Shown: positions 26,294-35,606, numbered from the stretch's first letter. The stretch: 64,000 nt of DNA from Methanobacterium sp. UBA375 (GCA_002495625.1 DAGC01000002.1:515326-579325), one strand, 5' to 3'. Numbers and translations: made by a program. The notes: generated from the letters alone by a model not told the origin.

Positions 26294-26719
26294 ATGATGT
26301 TAAAACTTATTAAAAGGAGGAATGGGAGTGAATTTATCCAGGAATTAAAGGATAAATACGGATCAATGGAAAATCTACAGAGGTTAATAAAAAAAGACCC
26401 TGACAACCTGTTATACCCCCTTGATTATGACGATTGGTTGTACTATCTGGAACATCCAGATGAGGTTATCGAAACCGAGGATGTTATATTCCTGAAGGAT
26501 ACAGACCTCAAGATGTCGGATCTGGAGCTATTAGATATAATTAAAAAAGAGCACCCCAAATCCATAAGAAATCTATCCCATATATTGAATAAGGACATCA
26601 AATCAGTCCAGCCTAAAGTTAGTAAATTAGCTAAAACTGGACTTCTCAAATTGGAACAAGGCCCCAAGAACGCCAAAAAACCTGTAGTCAACTTCAACAG
26701 GATAGAAATCGAGATTTAA
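26294..26719 (+). CDS. Winged-helix transcriptional regulator (HVO_A0114-like)
   Basis: 141 residues. The C-terminal half is a MarR-type winged helix: DLELLDIIKKEHPKSIRNLSHILNKDIKSVQPKVSKLAKTGLLKLEQGPKNAKKPVVNF. The N-terminal half is typical of a group of archaeal and mobile-element regulators paired with small toxins, with a YDDWLYYLEHPDE-type motif. Two ATG codons (26294 and 26297) can start it. No immediate toxin partner; a PLD-like protein follows 48 bp downstream on the same strand. Confidence 0.65.
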   Translation: MMLKLIKRRNGSEFIQELKDKYGSMENLQRLIKKDPDNLLYPLDYDDWLYYLEHPDEVIETEDVIFLKDTDLKMSDLELLDIIKKEHPKSIRNLSHILNKDIKSVQPKVSKLAKTGLLKLEQGPKNAKKPVVNFNRIEIEI

Positions 26720-26767
26720 TATCATTAATCAAAATCCATGGTTTTTAAGTATTTTTTGAGGTAAATT

Positions 26768-27271
26768 ATGTGGAAACCATCTAATACTCTAAAACTCCTA
26801 ACCAAGGGCCAGCTCATACCCCAACTTAAAGAAAGTATCTCCAATGCAGAGCGAAGCATCTTCATAGTAGGCCCCTGGCTCGATGCTTATTTCACCCGTA
26901 TAATCGTTGATTCTATACCTAATAAGGAATTAAAAGTTAAGTTCGTGGTCAGAGTAGATGATGGAGTGATAGATGGTAAAACCCTCTCTGCTTTGAACCT
27001 GGCAAGAGAGAATCTCAAAAATTTCCAGGCAAAAGCTTTAGAAAACCTCCACTCCAAGGTCATCTTAATCGATGATGAAATTTTCTTCCTGGGCAGTGCC
27101 AACTGGTACTGGTACAGTCTTAATGAGGGTGTGGAAGTGGTTGTTATGGGACCTATAGACCAGTTAACTGAACTTGCCCTCGAACTCGATAAATACTGGG
27201 ATGAGAGTTCTCCTGTCCCTGGGGATTTAATTACCAAACACACCGAATTTAAGCCCAGATATAGAGTTTAA
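26768..27271 (+). CDS. Small PLD-like domain protein
   Basis: 167 residues with a single PLD motif: H95-x-K97, D102, then GSANW at 109-113. The first half has GPWLDAYFTRIIVDSI and VKFVVRVDDG, the paired strand-helix of the fold. One-motif PLD proteins work as dimers and are usually nucleases (Nuc/BfiI type). No signal peptide. It follows the winged-helix gene and is richer in G+C than the vapBC genes. The substrate is unknown. Confidence 0.72.
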   Translation: MWKPSNTLKLLTKGQLIPQLKESISNAERSIFIVGPWLDAYFTRIIVDSIPNKELKVKFVVRVDDGVIDGKTLSALNLARENLKNFQAKALENLHSKVILIDDEIFFLGSANWYWYSLNEGVEVVVMGPIDQLTELALELDKYWDESSPVPGDLITKHTEFKPRYRV

Positions 27272-27339
27272 GAGTACAATAAAAAAATTTAAGTAGATAA
27301 AAAAAGGTGCACATACCGGTTAAATTATTCAAATAAGAC

Positions 27340-27939
27340 TTAGTTCATAGTATGATCGAGTGGTGTACCCTCTTCAATCAATCCCACGGTTATATCTTCA
27401 AACTCATCCCACAATCCAGGCGCTTCCTCATGGAAACGTTTTGAACGTGGTATGGAAGAAAAATCTACTCCATTTCCAGCATAGGTGCTGTTGTACTCCC
27501 TGTCTTTGGCATCTAAATCCAAAAGTTTAGTATAGATGGATTTCAGCTTCTGCAGACAGTTGTAGAAGGAGGATATTTCTATTATCTCCTTGTCGGTGAA
27601 GCTTATGGCGAGTAGTGGTGCCTGTTTGCTCCACATCACCTGGTTCCATGATGGCAGGGGCATCTTAATGAGCCGGTGGGCCAGGCCGATTTTTTCCTGG
27701 TCTTCATCTCTTTCGTTTTCTTCTGTATCATTTAACTTGTACCAGAACTCTTTAACTAGCTCCATGTTCCTTTCGTTTTCAAGGGAGATCAGGGTCCTGG
27801 TTGAATTTTTCTTTCTTCGTCTTCTCTTTCTATCTCTGCGCCAGTTACTGAATTCACTGGACGCCAATCCCAGAATGACACCTAAAATTGTGGCCATTAT
27901 GGGATTATAAGGTATATCAAACGTTATAACGCCCTCCAA
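27340..27939 (-). CDS. Hypothetical protein with N-terminal membrane anchor
   Basis: 199 residues. One hydrophobic segment at about 14-28 (MATILGVILGLASSEF) is followed by a strongly basic stretch (WRRDRKRRRRKK), so the C-terminal domain should face the cytoplasm. The remainder is soluble, mostly helical, without a motif I recognise. The start could also be the internal ATG before ATILGV. It stands alone with long flanks. Confidence 0.5.
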   Translation of the reverse strand: MEGVITFDIPYNPIMATILGVILGLASSEFSNWRRDRKRRRRKKNSTRTLISLENERNMELVKEFWYKLNDTEENERDEDQEKIGLAHRLIKMPLPSWNQVMWSKQAPLLAISFTDKEIIEISSFYNCLQKLKSIYTKLLDLDAKDREYNSTYAGNGVDFSSIPRSKRFHEEAPGLWDEFEDITVGLIEEGTPLDHTMN

Positions 27940-28402
27940 ATGGTAATTTTTATTTAAAAGTAAAAGTCTTTAAAAATAAATATTCCACTAATAAATTTAG
28001 CAAAAAATAATTAAGAATAAGTGAATTACACAATCTTCTACAACTCTATATTGATCAGCATCACATATAAAGCCTATCTTTACAATCAAAAGTATTAAAA
28101 AAATTTTTTTTCTGGATTTATGATCAAATCATTTTCCACAACAAAAAAAAATCTAAAGTGATTCATCCACTTTTTAAGAACAACAAAATATATTTGTTAA
28201 ACTGGATAATATTATAATAAGGTGAAATAAGCTGTTATAATATTTAATCATCGGTGTTTAACAAAAAATTATTCTAAAAACTTGAATTTATCTTGAATCG
28301 GGTTTTCATCGCTTATTAAAAAAATAATTAACTTGTTAAATTGTCCCTATTTCTGCTTTAATTTTTAAATAATTGATTTAAAAAAAAAATGAGGTGATAT
28401 AA
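27940..28402. other. AT-rich intergenic region with a 10-bp inverted repeat
   Basis: No gene seen on either strand. AATATTATAA at 28208-28217 is repeated inverted as TTATAATATT at 28235-28244. TTTAAATAAT near 28364-28373 is a possible TATA element for the hydrolase gene at 28403, whose ribosome binding site is GAGGTGAT. Otherwise nothing recognised. Confidence 0.35.
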
Positions 28403-29236
28403 ATGGGCCATTTTATTAACGTAGGAGATGAGAATTCAACCAGCATAGACCTGTACTACGAGGACCATGGATCAGGTAAACCGGTCATTTTAATCCATGG
28501 ATGGCCGTTGAACTGTGATTCCTGGGAGAAGCAGGTTCCAGCACTGTTAGATGCAGGTTACCGGGTTATCATGTACGACCGCAGGGGCTTCGGTAGATCG
28601 AGTAAGCCTACTGTGGGATACGATTATGATACCTTCGCTGCCGATCTGGATAAGGTTATAAGGGAACTTGATCTCTACGATACCACACTCGTAGGCTTCT
28701 CCATGGGCGGAGGTGAAGTAGCACGGTATCTGGGCGTTTACGGATCTAAACGGGTAAATAAGGCTGTTTTCATGGGAGCCATAACTCCGTTCCTGTTGAA
28801 GACATCTGATAATGAAAAGGGTGTGGATGGTGCTGTTTTTGAGGATTTCCAAAATTCAATAGCTAAAGATCGGCTTGCCTTTCTATCCACTTTCCTCTCA
28901 AATTTCTACAACGTAGACGTTTTAAAAGGCAGTAAGGTAAGCGAGGAAGTCGTCACCTCCAGTTGGAATGCTGCTTCGGTAGCTTCACCCCAGGGCACCC
29001 TGGATTGTGTAGGAGCCTGGTTAACCGACTTCAGGGAGGATCTAAAAAGTATCAACATCCCGGTACTGGTAATCCATGGAGAACAAGACAGAATAGTCCC
29101 TATAGAAAACTCTGGAAAGAACATGCCCCATTTTATTAAAGATTGTAAATTGGTGGAAGTAAAAGACGCCCCACACGGTCTAAACTGGACCCACTCTGAG
29201 TACATCAACCCGGAGCTTTTAGACTTTTTAGGATAG
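28403..29236 (+). CDS. Alpha/beta hydrolase, non-haem chloroperoxidase-like
   Basis: 277 residues. The catalytic triad is visible: S100 in GFSMGG, D229 in HGEQDRIVP and H258 in APHGLNW. The oxyanion motif HGWP is at 32-35. This pattern is closest to cofactor-free haloperoxidases/esterases of the alpha/beta hydrolase fold. In vivo substrate is probably an ester; perhydrolase activity is possible. Strong ribosome binding site, solitary gene, G+C higher than surrounding DNA, which could reflect transfer from bacteria. Confidence 0.87.
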   Translation: MGHFINVGDENSTSIDLYYEDHGSGKPVILIHGWPLNCDSWEKQVPALLDAGYRVIMYDRRGFGRSSKPTVGYDYDTFAADLDKVIRELDLYDTTLVGFSMGGGEVARYLGVYGSKRVNKAVFMGAITPFLLKTSDNEKGVDGAVFEDFQNSIAKDRLAFLSTFLSNFYNVDVLKGSKVSEEVVTSSWNAASVASPQGTLDCVGAWLTDFREDLKSINIPVLVIHGEQDRIVPIENSGKNMPHFIKDCKLVEVKDAPHGLNWTHSEYINPELLDFLG

Positions 29237-29361
29237 TGACTGAATCCTTAAATATTAAATGGGTCTTTCAAAATAAGAATCAGAAAAAACTCTCCCTTTT
29301 TTTTATTTTAAATTTTCAGAAAAAATAAATACATGTCATTAATAATTCAATGAAGTTAGTA

Positions 29362-29607
29362 CTATTTCTCAGCTTCCCCTTTTTCTATACAATTTCGAGC
29401 AATACGAAGTAATCTAGTAAGTTCCATTCCTATTGCGCCTTTTTTCATCATGCCAAAGTCTTCGAAAGCCTTTTTTTCCAGAAATTCTGCTACATCAGAG
29501 GGTACTGATCCGCGTACTAAAATTTTCTCGGCTTTCAACCATTCACTCTCGAATTTTCTAAGTTCTGGTGTTTCTCTTGGCATGAAGATTTTTATCCCTG
29601 TCGCCAT
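29362..29607 (-). CDS. Small hypothetical protein
   Basis: 81 residues, helical and charged, with SEWLKAEKILVRGSVPSDVAEFLEKKAFEDFG followed by a helix MELTRLLRIARNCIEKG. No known motif. It is divergent to the gene at 29720, and the 112-bp space between them contains mirrored TATA-like elements (ATATATTGC and GCAATATAT), indicating that both are real and that their promoters face away from each other. Confidence 0.45.
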   Translation of the reverse strand: MATGIKIFMPRETPELRKFESEWLKAEKILVRGSVPSDVAEFLEKKAFEDFGMMKKGAIGMELTRLLRIARNCIEKGEAEK

Positions 29608-29719
29608 TTTTATATTTTTATATATTGCACTGATTATATTCTGCTTTATGGCATTAGAGCAATATATTTATATAGCAGGACAATGCTATGTAGTAACAGG
29701 GTAACAAGAGCAGAAATAG

Positions 29720-30037
29720 ATGCTTATAATGGCTGGATTTTATATGTGTAGATTTAAAGCGGTGAATATATTAACACTTCTCCTCCCCAACCAGGAGGGA
29801 AGAATTAATAAGGTCAGGAAACTGGATACGATCCCCCCGGATTTTGATGACCTGCCATGGATTCATAAAAGAGCAGATAGGAAATATACTGGCCATCTGG
29901 AAGTCCAGGACACTGTGATTTTGATGATTGAAATGGCAGGTTATCATGAAGTTTATGAGATAACCTGTGAAGATGACGGTGAAGTTGTAGGTGAAACAGA
30001 TATCTTTGTAGTTACTTTGAGTAGGGGTTACAATTAA
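29720..30037 (+). CDS. Small hypothetical protein
   Basis: 105 residues, or 102 from the ATG at 29729. It has no recognised domain. A central PPDFDDLPWIHKRADRKYTGHLEVQD and a beta-rich end (YEITCEDDGEVVGETDIFVVTL) look like a folded soluble protein. Start uncertain because no clear ribosome binding site is seen. A poly-T tract after the stop (about 30051-30060) could terminate transcription. Confidence 0.4.
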   Translation: MLIMAGFYMCRFKAVNILTLLLPNQEGRINKVRKLDTIPPDFDDLPWIHKRADRKYTGHLEVQDTVILMIEMAGYHEVYEITCEDDGEVVGETDIFVVTLSRGYN

Positions 30038-30173
30038 AATTACCCCATTCTATTTTTTTTCTCTAGAGTTTAATAGATTAAATAAAATAATTTAAGAATC
30101 CATATTACCAATTGCTTCTTTTTCACGGATACAAGATGGTTAACTTTAATAAAATAGAAATAGAAAACTGACC

Positions 30174-30186
30174 AAATATATACATA
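30174..30186 (+). promoter_or_regulatory. Probable TATA box of the ppx-ppk operon
   Basis: AAATATATACATA is centred about 45 bp in front of the ppx ATG at 30227. A GAGGT ribosome binding site follows at 30213-30217. Position fits an archaeal promoter with a leader of roughly 20 bases. Confidence 0.5.
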
Positions 30187-30226
30187 CAAATCGTAGAAGA
30201 ACTCATTTTTTCGAGGTTTATCTATC

Positions 30227-31117
30227 ATGTTACATGGAATCATAGACATCGGCTCCAACACCATCAGATTAAATGTTTACCGTGTAGAAGATGAGAAAGT
30301 AAACGTGGTGGTTTCCAAAAAAGAAATCCTGGGCCTGATCTCATATGTAAAGAAGGGAAAGTTAACTGCTAAGGGAGTTAAAAAATTAGTAGCTGACCTG
30401 AAGGAGATGAAGGACCTCCTGGATCTGTTGAAGATAGAAAGTTACCATTTCTTCGCCACCGCATCCCTTAGAAACATCAAAAACAGTGCAGAAGTCACCC
30501 AGGTCATTAGAGACCGGGTTGGTATAGAAGTTGACGTCTTATCCGGTGAGGAGGAGGGTGAGTTGAGTTTCTACGGATCCCTGGCCACCATAAAGGAGGA
30601 TGATGGAATCCTGATTGATCTGGGAGGGGGCAGTGTGGAGCTGGTCCTTTTCCAGGATAAAAAGATAACAGAAAAGCGCAGCATACCGGTGGGATCCTTG
30701 AAGATGTTCGATGAATACGTCTCCCAGATGATACCCACCAGGGAGGAAGCTGAGCAGATCAAAGAAAGGGTACACCATGAACTGGAGAAAACCGGCCTTA
30801 AAGAGACGATCCCCTACATGTGTGGTGTGGGGGGAGCTCTCCGGGCGGTTAAACACTTACTGGTTGATCTGGATTTGAAGAAGCCTAAAGAGGATCTGAT
30901 GGATGTTAAACTCCTGAAGCAGCTGGAAGCAGAGTTAAAACACAATGATAAGCCCACTTACAACAAGATATTACATGTTAAACCGGCCAGGATCCATACC
31001 TTAGTCCCTGCCTTGCTCATCACCGATGAACTCACCTCTTACTTTGGATGTGAAAAATTACAGGTCAGCAAATACAGTATCAGAGAAGGCTACCTGTACC
31101 GGAAGGTGTTGAAGTAG
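30227..31117 (+). CDS. ppx: Exopolyphosphatase (Ppx/GppA family)
   Basis: 296 residues, the short form with only the catalytic ASKHA domains. Motifs: GIIDIGSNTIRL at 4-15, ATASLRN near 85-91, GEEEGE near 107-112, and LIDLGGGSVEL near 132-142. It should release phosphate from polyphosphate ends, or act on pppGpp. It is directly followed by polyphosphate kinase, 2 bp apart, so synthesis and breakdown of polyphosphate are encoded together. Confidence 0.9.
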   Translation: MLHGIIDIGSNTIRLNVYRVEDEKVNVVVSKKEILGLISYVKKGKLTAKGVKKLVADLKEMKDLLDLLKIESYHFFATASLRNIKNSAEVTQVIRDRVGIEVDVLSGEEEGELSFYGSLATIKEDDGILIDLGGGSVELVLFQDKKITEKRSIPVGSLKMFDEYVSQMIPTREEAEQIKERVHHELEKTGLKETIPYMCGVGGALRAVKHLLVDLDLKKPKEDLMDVKLLKQLEAELKHNDKPTYNKILHVKPARIHTLVPALLITDELTSYFGCEKLQVSKYSIREGYLYRKVLK

Positions 31118-31119
31118 AC

Positions 31120-33186
31120 ATGCCCCAAACAGACTACAGTTTCACCCAGAACCGGGAGTTGTCCTGGCTCAAGTTCAACCTCCGCGTGTTGGAAGAAGCA
31201 GAAGACGATTCCGTCCCTTTACTTGAACAATTGAAGTATATATCTATTTTTACCAGTAACCTGGACGAGTTTTACATGGTACGCTGCGGTAGCCTCTACG
31301 ATTTATCCCTCATCGATGAGGATTACGTGGACAACAAGACGGGCTGGGATGCCCAGGATCAGCTCGATGCTATCTACAAGAGGACCACCTATCTCTACAA
31401 AAGAAGGGATGAAGTATACGAAAGTGTTAACTCTAAACTCAGGGAGAAGGGCATATTTGAACTGGATTTCGAGGATATGACCAAAGGCGAGGTCAAGTAC
31501 TTCAAGGATTACTTCCTGAACTACGTCTTCCCGGTACTCTCCCCCCAGATAATCGATGTGCAGCACCCCTTCCCCCACCTCGCGAACAAGTCCCGTTACG
31601 TCATGCTCATCCTGGAAAGTAAGGGCGAAACCCTGTTTGGACTCATCAACGTTCCTCGCTCTTTACCTTCCATCGTCTATTCGCCTGAGGATAAGCTGCG
31701 CTATATCTTAATGGAGAAGATCGTCCACCAGTACGTGGATAAGGTCTTCAGCAACTACCAGGTGCTGTTTAAGACCATACTCTCGGTTACCAGAAACGCG
31801 GATATCACCCTTTCCAACGACCAGATCGATGAGGATGAGGATTACCGGGGTGCCATGACCAAGATCTTAAAGAAGAGAACCCGTTTAGCCCCTATCAGAT
31901 TGGAATTCTATCGGGACTCCCATAAGAAGTTGACCAAATTCCTGCGTAAACAGTTGAATCTTAAGGAAAACCAGGTGCAAGTCTCCCATACACCACTGGA
32001 CATGGCCTATGTGTATAAATTATACGAGCACATAGAGAAGGCGGATGCGTTAAAATTCCATACCATAACTTTCAACCCCTACTATCCCCGGACACCCCAG
32101 ATTATAGAACCAGGGGAGATCCTTCCCCAGCTCAGGGAGAGGGATATTTTACTCTCCTATCCCTACGACTCCTTCGATCCTTTCCTGAAATTTTTAAAGG
32201 AGGCAGCCAACGACGAATACGTGGTGTCGGTTCAAATCGCCATCTACCGGCTGGCCCAGTCCTCCTCGGTGATAAAATATTTACGGGAAGCCCGGGAAAA
32301 TGGGAAGGATGTGACGGTGTTAATTGAGCTTCGAGCCCGTTTTGATGAGGAGAGAAACATACACTACGCCAGTATGCTCGAGGAAGCTGGCTGCCGGGTC
32401 CAGTACGGCTTTGAAATGTATAAGGTCCACTCCAAGATCTGTCTGGTCACCAGGAAGGAGGGGAGGGATATTCAGTACTTCACCCAGCTGGGTACCGGTA
32501 ACTACAACGAAAAAACAGCCAGGCTCTACACGGATATGAGTTTTTTAACCAGCAGGAACGACATCGGAGAAGACGCCATGCTTTACTTTAAGAACATGTC
32601 TATTTCCAATATTAATGGGGAATATGACCGGTTACTGGTGGCGCCCTTTAAGTTTAAATCCAGGCTCATCAGGATGATGGAAGAGCAGATTGAAGAGGCG
32701 GAGAAGGGTCGTCCGGCCAGTATCATCATGAAGATGAACTCCCTCACCGACCGGGAGATGATCGACATGCTCTCTAAAGCGTCAAACGCCGGTGTAGAAA
32801 TTAAGTTGATAATCAGGGGTATCTGCTGTATAATACCCGGGTTACCGGGTAAAACGGAAAATATTGAAGTTACCAGTATCGTGGGCCGGTTCCTGGAGCA
32901 CCACCGGATATACTGTTTTGGAACAGGAGAGGACGCTAAAATTTATCTCTCCAGCGGGGATTTAATGACCAGGAACACTGAGAAACGGGTTGAAATTGCC
33001 TTCCCTGTTGATGATTCCGGCCTTAAAGATGAGATCAGGAATATGATGGAGGTCATGCTCAACGACAATGTAAAAGCCAGGAAGATCAATACTGAGGGTG
33101 ACTATGAGCGGATTACCCGTGAAGGTGAGAAGGTCGATGCTCAAAGGTGCCTGATGCAGAGGGATCACTCGGTCAGCCCTCCTTAA
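31120..33186 (+). CDS. ppk1: Polyphosphate kinase 1
   Basis: 688 residues, full length. N-terminal NRELSWLKFNLRVLEEA and SNLDEFYMVR are diagnostic. The phosphohistidine candidate is H437 in KVHSKICLV, and the second catalytic histidine is H594/H595 in FLEHHRIYCF, corresponding to E. coli H435 and H592. TQLGTGNYNEKTARLYTD is also conserved. It makes polyphosphate from ATP reversibly. G+C is clearly higher than in the drm genes. It forms a two-gene operon with ppx. Confidence 0.95.
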   Translation: MPQTDYSFTQNRELSWLKFNLRVLEEAEDDSVPLLEQLKYISIFTSNLDEFYMVRCGSLYDLSLIDEDYVDNKTGWDAQDQLDAIYKRTTYLYKRRDEVYESVNSKLREKGIFELDFEDMTKGEVKYFKDYFLNYVFPVLSPQIIDVQHPFPHLANKSRYVMLILESKGETLFGLINVPRSLPSIVYSPEDKLRYILMEKIVHQYVDKVFSNYQVLFKTILSVTRNADITLSNDQIDEDEDYRGAMTKILKKRTRLAPIRLEFYRDSHKKLTKFLRKQLNLKENQVQVSHTPLDMAYVYKLYEHIEKADALKFHTITFNPYYPRTPQIIEPGEILPQLRERDILLSYPYDSFDPFLKFLKEAANDEYVVSVQIAIYRLAQSSSVIKYLREARENGKDVTVLIELRARFDEERNIHYASMLEEAGCRVQYGFEMYKVHSKICLVTRKEGRDIQYFTQLGTGNYNEKTARLYTDMSFLTSRNDIGEDAMLYFKNMSISNINGEYDRLLVAPFKFKSRLIRMMEEQIEEAEKGRPASIIMKMNSLTDREMIDMLSKASNAGVEIKLIIRGICCIIPGLPGKTENIEVTSIVGRFLEHHRIYCFGTGEDAKIYLSSGDLMTRNTEKRVEIAFPVDDSGLKDEIRNMMEVMLNDNVKARKINTEGDYERITREGEKVDAQRCLMQRDHSVSPP

Positions 33187-33293
33187 CTTAAAAAATTTCT
33201 ACAAACTTAATATTTTGTTCGAAAAGTATGAATATTCTATAAAACGACCAAATATAAGCTAGCATGAACATTTTAAGTATTTAAAGTATGAAA

Positions 33294-33662
33294 TTATTTT
33301 ATTTCTTTTTCTAAATACTCAATTAAATGAATAATACCAATAGGTTTATGAGGGTAAACATTTCCATCTTTATGGATGTGATGTGGAAATGTTTCGATTT
33401 TTCTATGGTGAGGTGCGTTATCCCATCTTCTTATAAGTTTTCCATTTTTATCTTGCCAGTGAACCCGGTATTTTTCTATTTTTATGTTTTCATTAACAGT
33501 TACATAAAGGAATATTTCTAACTGATCGTTATTTTTTAAAACGGCATCAATCCGAATATATCCCTCCAATTCCTTTTTAATTTCTCTTTTGATAGAAAAT
33601 GAGTTTATTACGGGAGATATTATCAAAGCTGCATTAACTTTGGAAAAATATTCCCCAATCAA
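33294..33662 (-). CDS. TumE-type toxin (DUF6516)
   Basis: 122 residues from a TTG start. The hallmark is YRVHWQDKNGKLIRRWDNAPHH followed by TFPHHIHKDGNVYPHKP, matching the TumE/DUF6516 toxin family. Its biochemical activity is not known to me with certainty. The preceding gene on the same strand ends 2 bp away and should be its antitoxin. Both are intact. Confidence 0.75.
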   Translation of the reverse strand: MIGEYFSKVNAALIISPVINSFSIKREIKKELEGYIRIDAVLKNNDQLEIFLYVTVNENIKIEKYRVHWQDKNGKLIRRWDNAPHHRKIETFPHHIHKDGNVYPHKPIGIIHLIEYLEKEIK

Positions 33663-33664
33663 AG

Positions 33665-33982
33665 TTATGCACCTTTAAGGATATTATATCTCTTTTTTAT
33701 TCTTTCACGCATATCTAATAGAGATGACCATTCCATACAATCTAAATTATCGCCTAATTTTCCAGATTCAAACATGGAGAAGAACTCTTCATTTTTCATT
33801 TTATATTTCTTTTCAAATACAGATAATTGGGTGTTTATTTCTTTCAGATCCCTCTCTAACTCTTCAATTTTATATCTGGTTAATTTATTTATTGTTAAAA
33901 GTAAAACTTCATCTTTATCACCTAGACGGGCTAATTCCTCTAGGTTCTTGATTTTGTAAATCACGTCTGCCACTTTAATCAC
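33665..33982 (-). CDS. Probable antitoxin partner of the TumE-type toxin
   Basis: 105 residues, almost entirely helical, with a long coiled coil about 28-62 (TRYKIEELERDLKEINTQLSVFEKKY). No HTH motif is obvious, so it differs from HTH-type TumA antitoxins. Its place immediately in front of the DUF6516 gene, with 2 bp between, supports an antitoxin role. The name is inferred from context. Confidence 0.6.
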   Translation of the reverse strand: MIKVADVIYKIKNLEELARLGDKDEVLLLTINKLTRYKIEELERDLKEINTQLSVFEKKYKMKNEEFFSMFESGKLGDNLDCMEWSSLLDMRERIKKRYNILKGA

Positions 33983-34243
33983 TGATATTAATTTTGTACC
34001 ACATTAAAATATAATTTGCTATGAAACGATAAACCAATAATGTTTCTCATATCAAATTGAATACAAATTAGATAGATATGCGAGTATAAATTCTATAAAA
34101 TTAATAGATAAGTTGAGGTTTTTTGATAAAAATCATTAAGGGCTGGTTAAACAAAAAAAAGAGAAAAGTAAGAATCCAAAAAAATAAATGAATCTTATAA
34201 ACTTGAAATTTACTTTAAGTTGTAATTTTTTATTAGATAATAC

Positions 34244-34465
34244 TTATTCCACCACGTCGGCGAAGCCGAAGTTTCTGCGGGTGGTGTTTATCCTTATTTT
34301 TACTTCATCGCCTACTTTGGCGCCTGATACAAAAATCACAAATCCATCGATACGGCAGATTCCGTCTCCGTCACGGCCAGTATCTTCAATTTTAACATCG
34401 TATTCGTCTCCTTCATTTACAGGAGAGTTACTTCTTCTTTCATTGTTGTAGTCATTTCCAAACAA
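34244..34465 (-). CDS. TRAM-domain protein
   Basis: 73 residues from TTG at 34465, which follows GTGAT; the GTG at 34474 in frame is part of that site. The TRAM beta-barrel is clear: EGDEYDVKIEDTGRDGDGICRIDGFVIFVSGAKVGDEVKIRI. Stand-alone TRAM proteins of methanogens bind RNA and have been proposed to act like cold-shock RNA chaperones. A decayed copy lies at 21775-21872. Confidence 0.88.
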   Translation of the reverse strand: MFGNDYNNERRSNSPVNEGDEYDVKIEDTGRDGDGICRIDGFVIFVSGAKVGDEVKIRINTTRRNFGFADVVE

Positions 34466-34474
34466 ATTAATCAC

Positions 34475-34823
34475 TTTCCAAAATTGGGGCCTAAAATAAA
34501 AAATAAATTTAAGCCTTACATCCCTATTGGCTTTAATCGCTTATAAAGGGATGTGCTAAAACACATGAAATCGGAAATTTTACTGGTAAAATTTAGTTTA
34601 CAGTTATACTTTCTATATAAAATGGGCAAAAAAATAACAAGTTCGTGATCTCTGAACATTTTTCAATAGTGAATGAGTTAGATTGGTGCTTCCAGGCTGC
34701 TGGAGTGAAAATTTCATCTTTAATCAGTTTTTGTCATTCCAGGATAACAGAAATACATTTAAATCCTTTCTGTAATCCCAAATAACAAATGATAGAACTA
34801 ACTAAAAATTTAAATTACAGAAT
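34475..34823. other. Intergenic region with one inverted repeat
   Basis: No gene recognised. ACATCCCT at 34518-34525 pairs with AGGGATGT at 34547-34554, a perfect 8-bp stem with a 21-base loop, in the 5' region of the minus-strand TRAM gene. It could be an operator or a leader hairpin. The remaining bases show no structure I can name. Confidence 0.35.
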
Positions 34824-35147
34824 TTAACAGGACCCTTCCAGAATAATTCCTTCTTTAACTGCCTGGTTTACTATTCCAATTTGGTTCTTTTTCTTATGGA
34901 ATTCTTCAGGTGTGTAGGGAAGAATATCCACATCCCAATTGTAGTCCCAAAACTCTAAAAGTTTGTATATTCGTTCTAGAAAATGGACTCCTTGGAAGGA
35001 TTCGCTTACAATTAAAAGGTCATAGTCACTTGCCTTTAAATGTTCATCACGAGCCCGGCTACCGAATAATAGGATCAATTCTGGGTTGAATTTCTTTTTA
35101 ACCTGAACTAAAAAGTTTTCTATTTCTTCAGCTCCTTTTTCACCCAT
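34824..35147 (-). CDS. MNT-type nucleotidyltransferase, antitoxin of an MNT-HEPN pair
   Basis: 107 residues. The nucleotidyltransferase motif GSRARDEHLKASDYDLLIV has the GSxAR and DxD elements, and a third acid occurs in WDVDIL. Known: MNT antitoxins modify HEPN toxins, for example by AMPylation, and silence them. The gene starts 28 bp inside the end of the HEPN gene, which is frameshifted here. The MNT gene itself is intact. Confidence 0.78.
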   Translation of the reverse strand: MGEKGAEEIENFLVQVKKKFNPELILLFGSRARDEHLKASDYDLLIVSESFQGVHFLERIYKLLEFWDYNWDVDILPYTPEEFHKKKNQIGIVNQAVKEGIILEGSC

Positions 35148-35502
35148 TTTAATACCTTCTCAGCAAATCCAATTTTTTCTAATGCGATTTCTTCATCGTA
35201 AAGTTCATATGGAACGCCATCTGCAACATCAGGGTATCTGGTTAAGACAAAATCCGGGTTGAGCTTTCTTAAACTGTGATAAAACTCGTTAGGAATCCCT
35301 ACTTCTCTACCAAGATGCAATAATGAAGGAGTCTTTCCTGGTGTATCCCTTAATCTATGGATATAAAGGGCCTTTAATGCTTTTCAGTGGCTTGTTGTGA
35401 TAGAAAAGCACTGACATAGAAACTTTCTATATCAAGATTCTTTTTTGCGATTTCAAGATCTTTAAGAGCTTGCTCCCACCAGTTAATAGCTTCTTCTCTC
35501 AT
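35120..35502 (-). pseudogene. HEPN-domain toxin gene, frameshifted
   Basis: From ATG at 35502 the frame reads MREEAINWWEQALKDLEIAKK..SFYVSAFLSQQATEKH and stops. The next frame continues at once with ALKALYIHRLRDTPGKTPS then LLHLGREVGIPNEFYHSLRK and ends at 35120 in the MNT gene. Loss of one G in the codon after EK explains the break. The complete protein would be about 127 residues, normal for a HEPN toxin of an MNT-HEPN pair. Mutation or assembly error cannot be told apart here. Confidence 0.75.
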
Positions 35503-35606
35503 TTTACCTTAAATATAATCTATTCTTTATTATATTAAAATGGTATCAAAACATTAAATTTTTAATTCCGTATCTGAAGTTTCCCATTTTAAATACTCCA
35601 AGAGTG

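Noticed and set aside
30070..30264. 64-residue gene on the minus strand before ppx
   Set aside because: It overlaps the ppx promoter and start, has low-complexity Tyr/Phe-rich sequence and no ribosome binding site.
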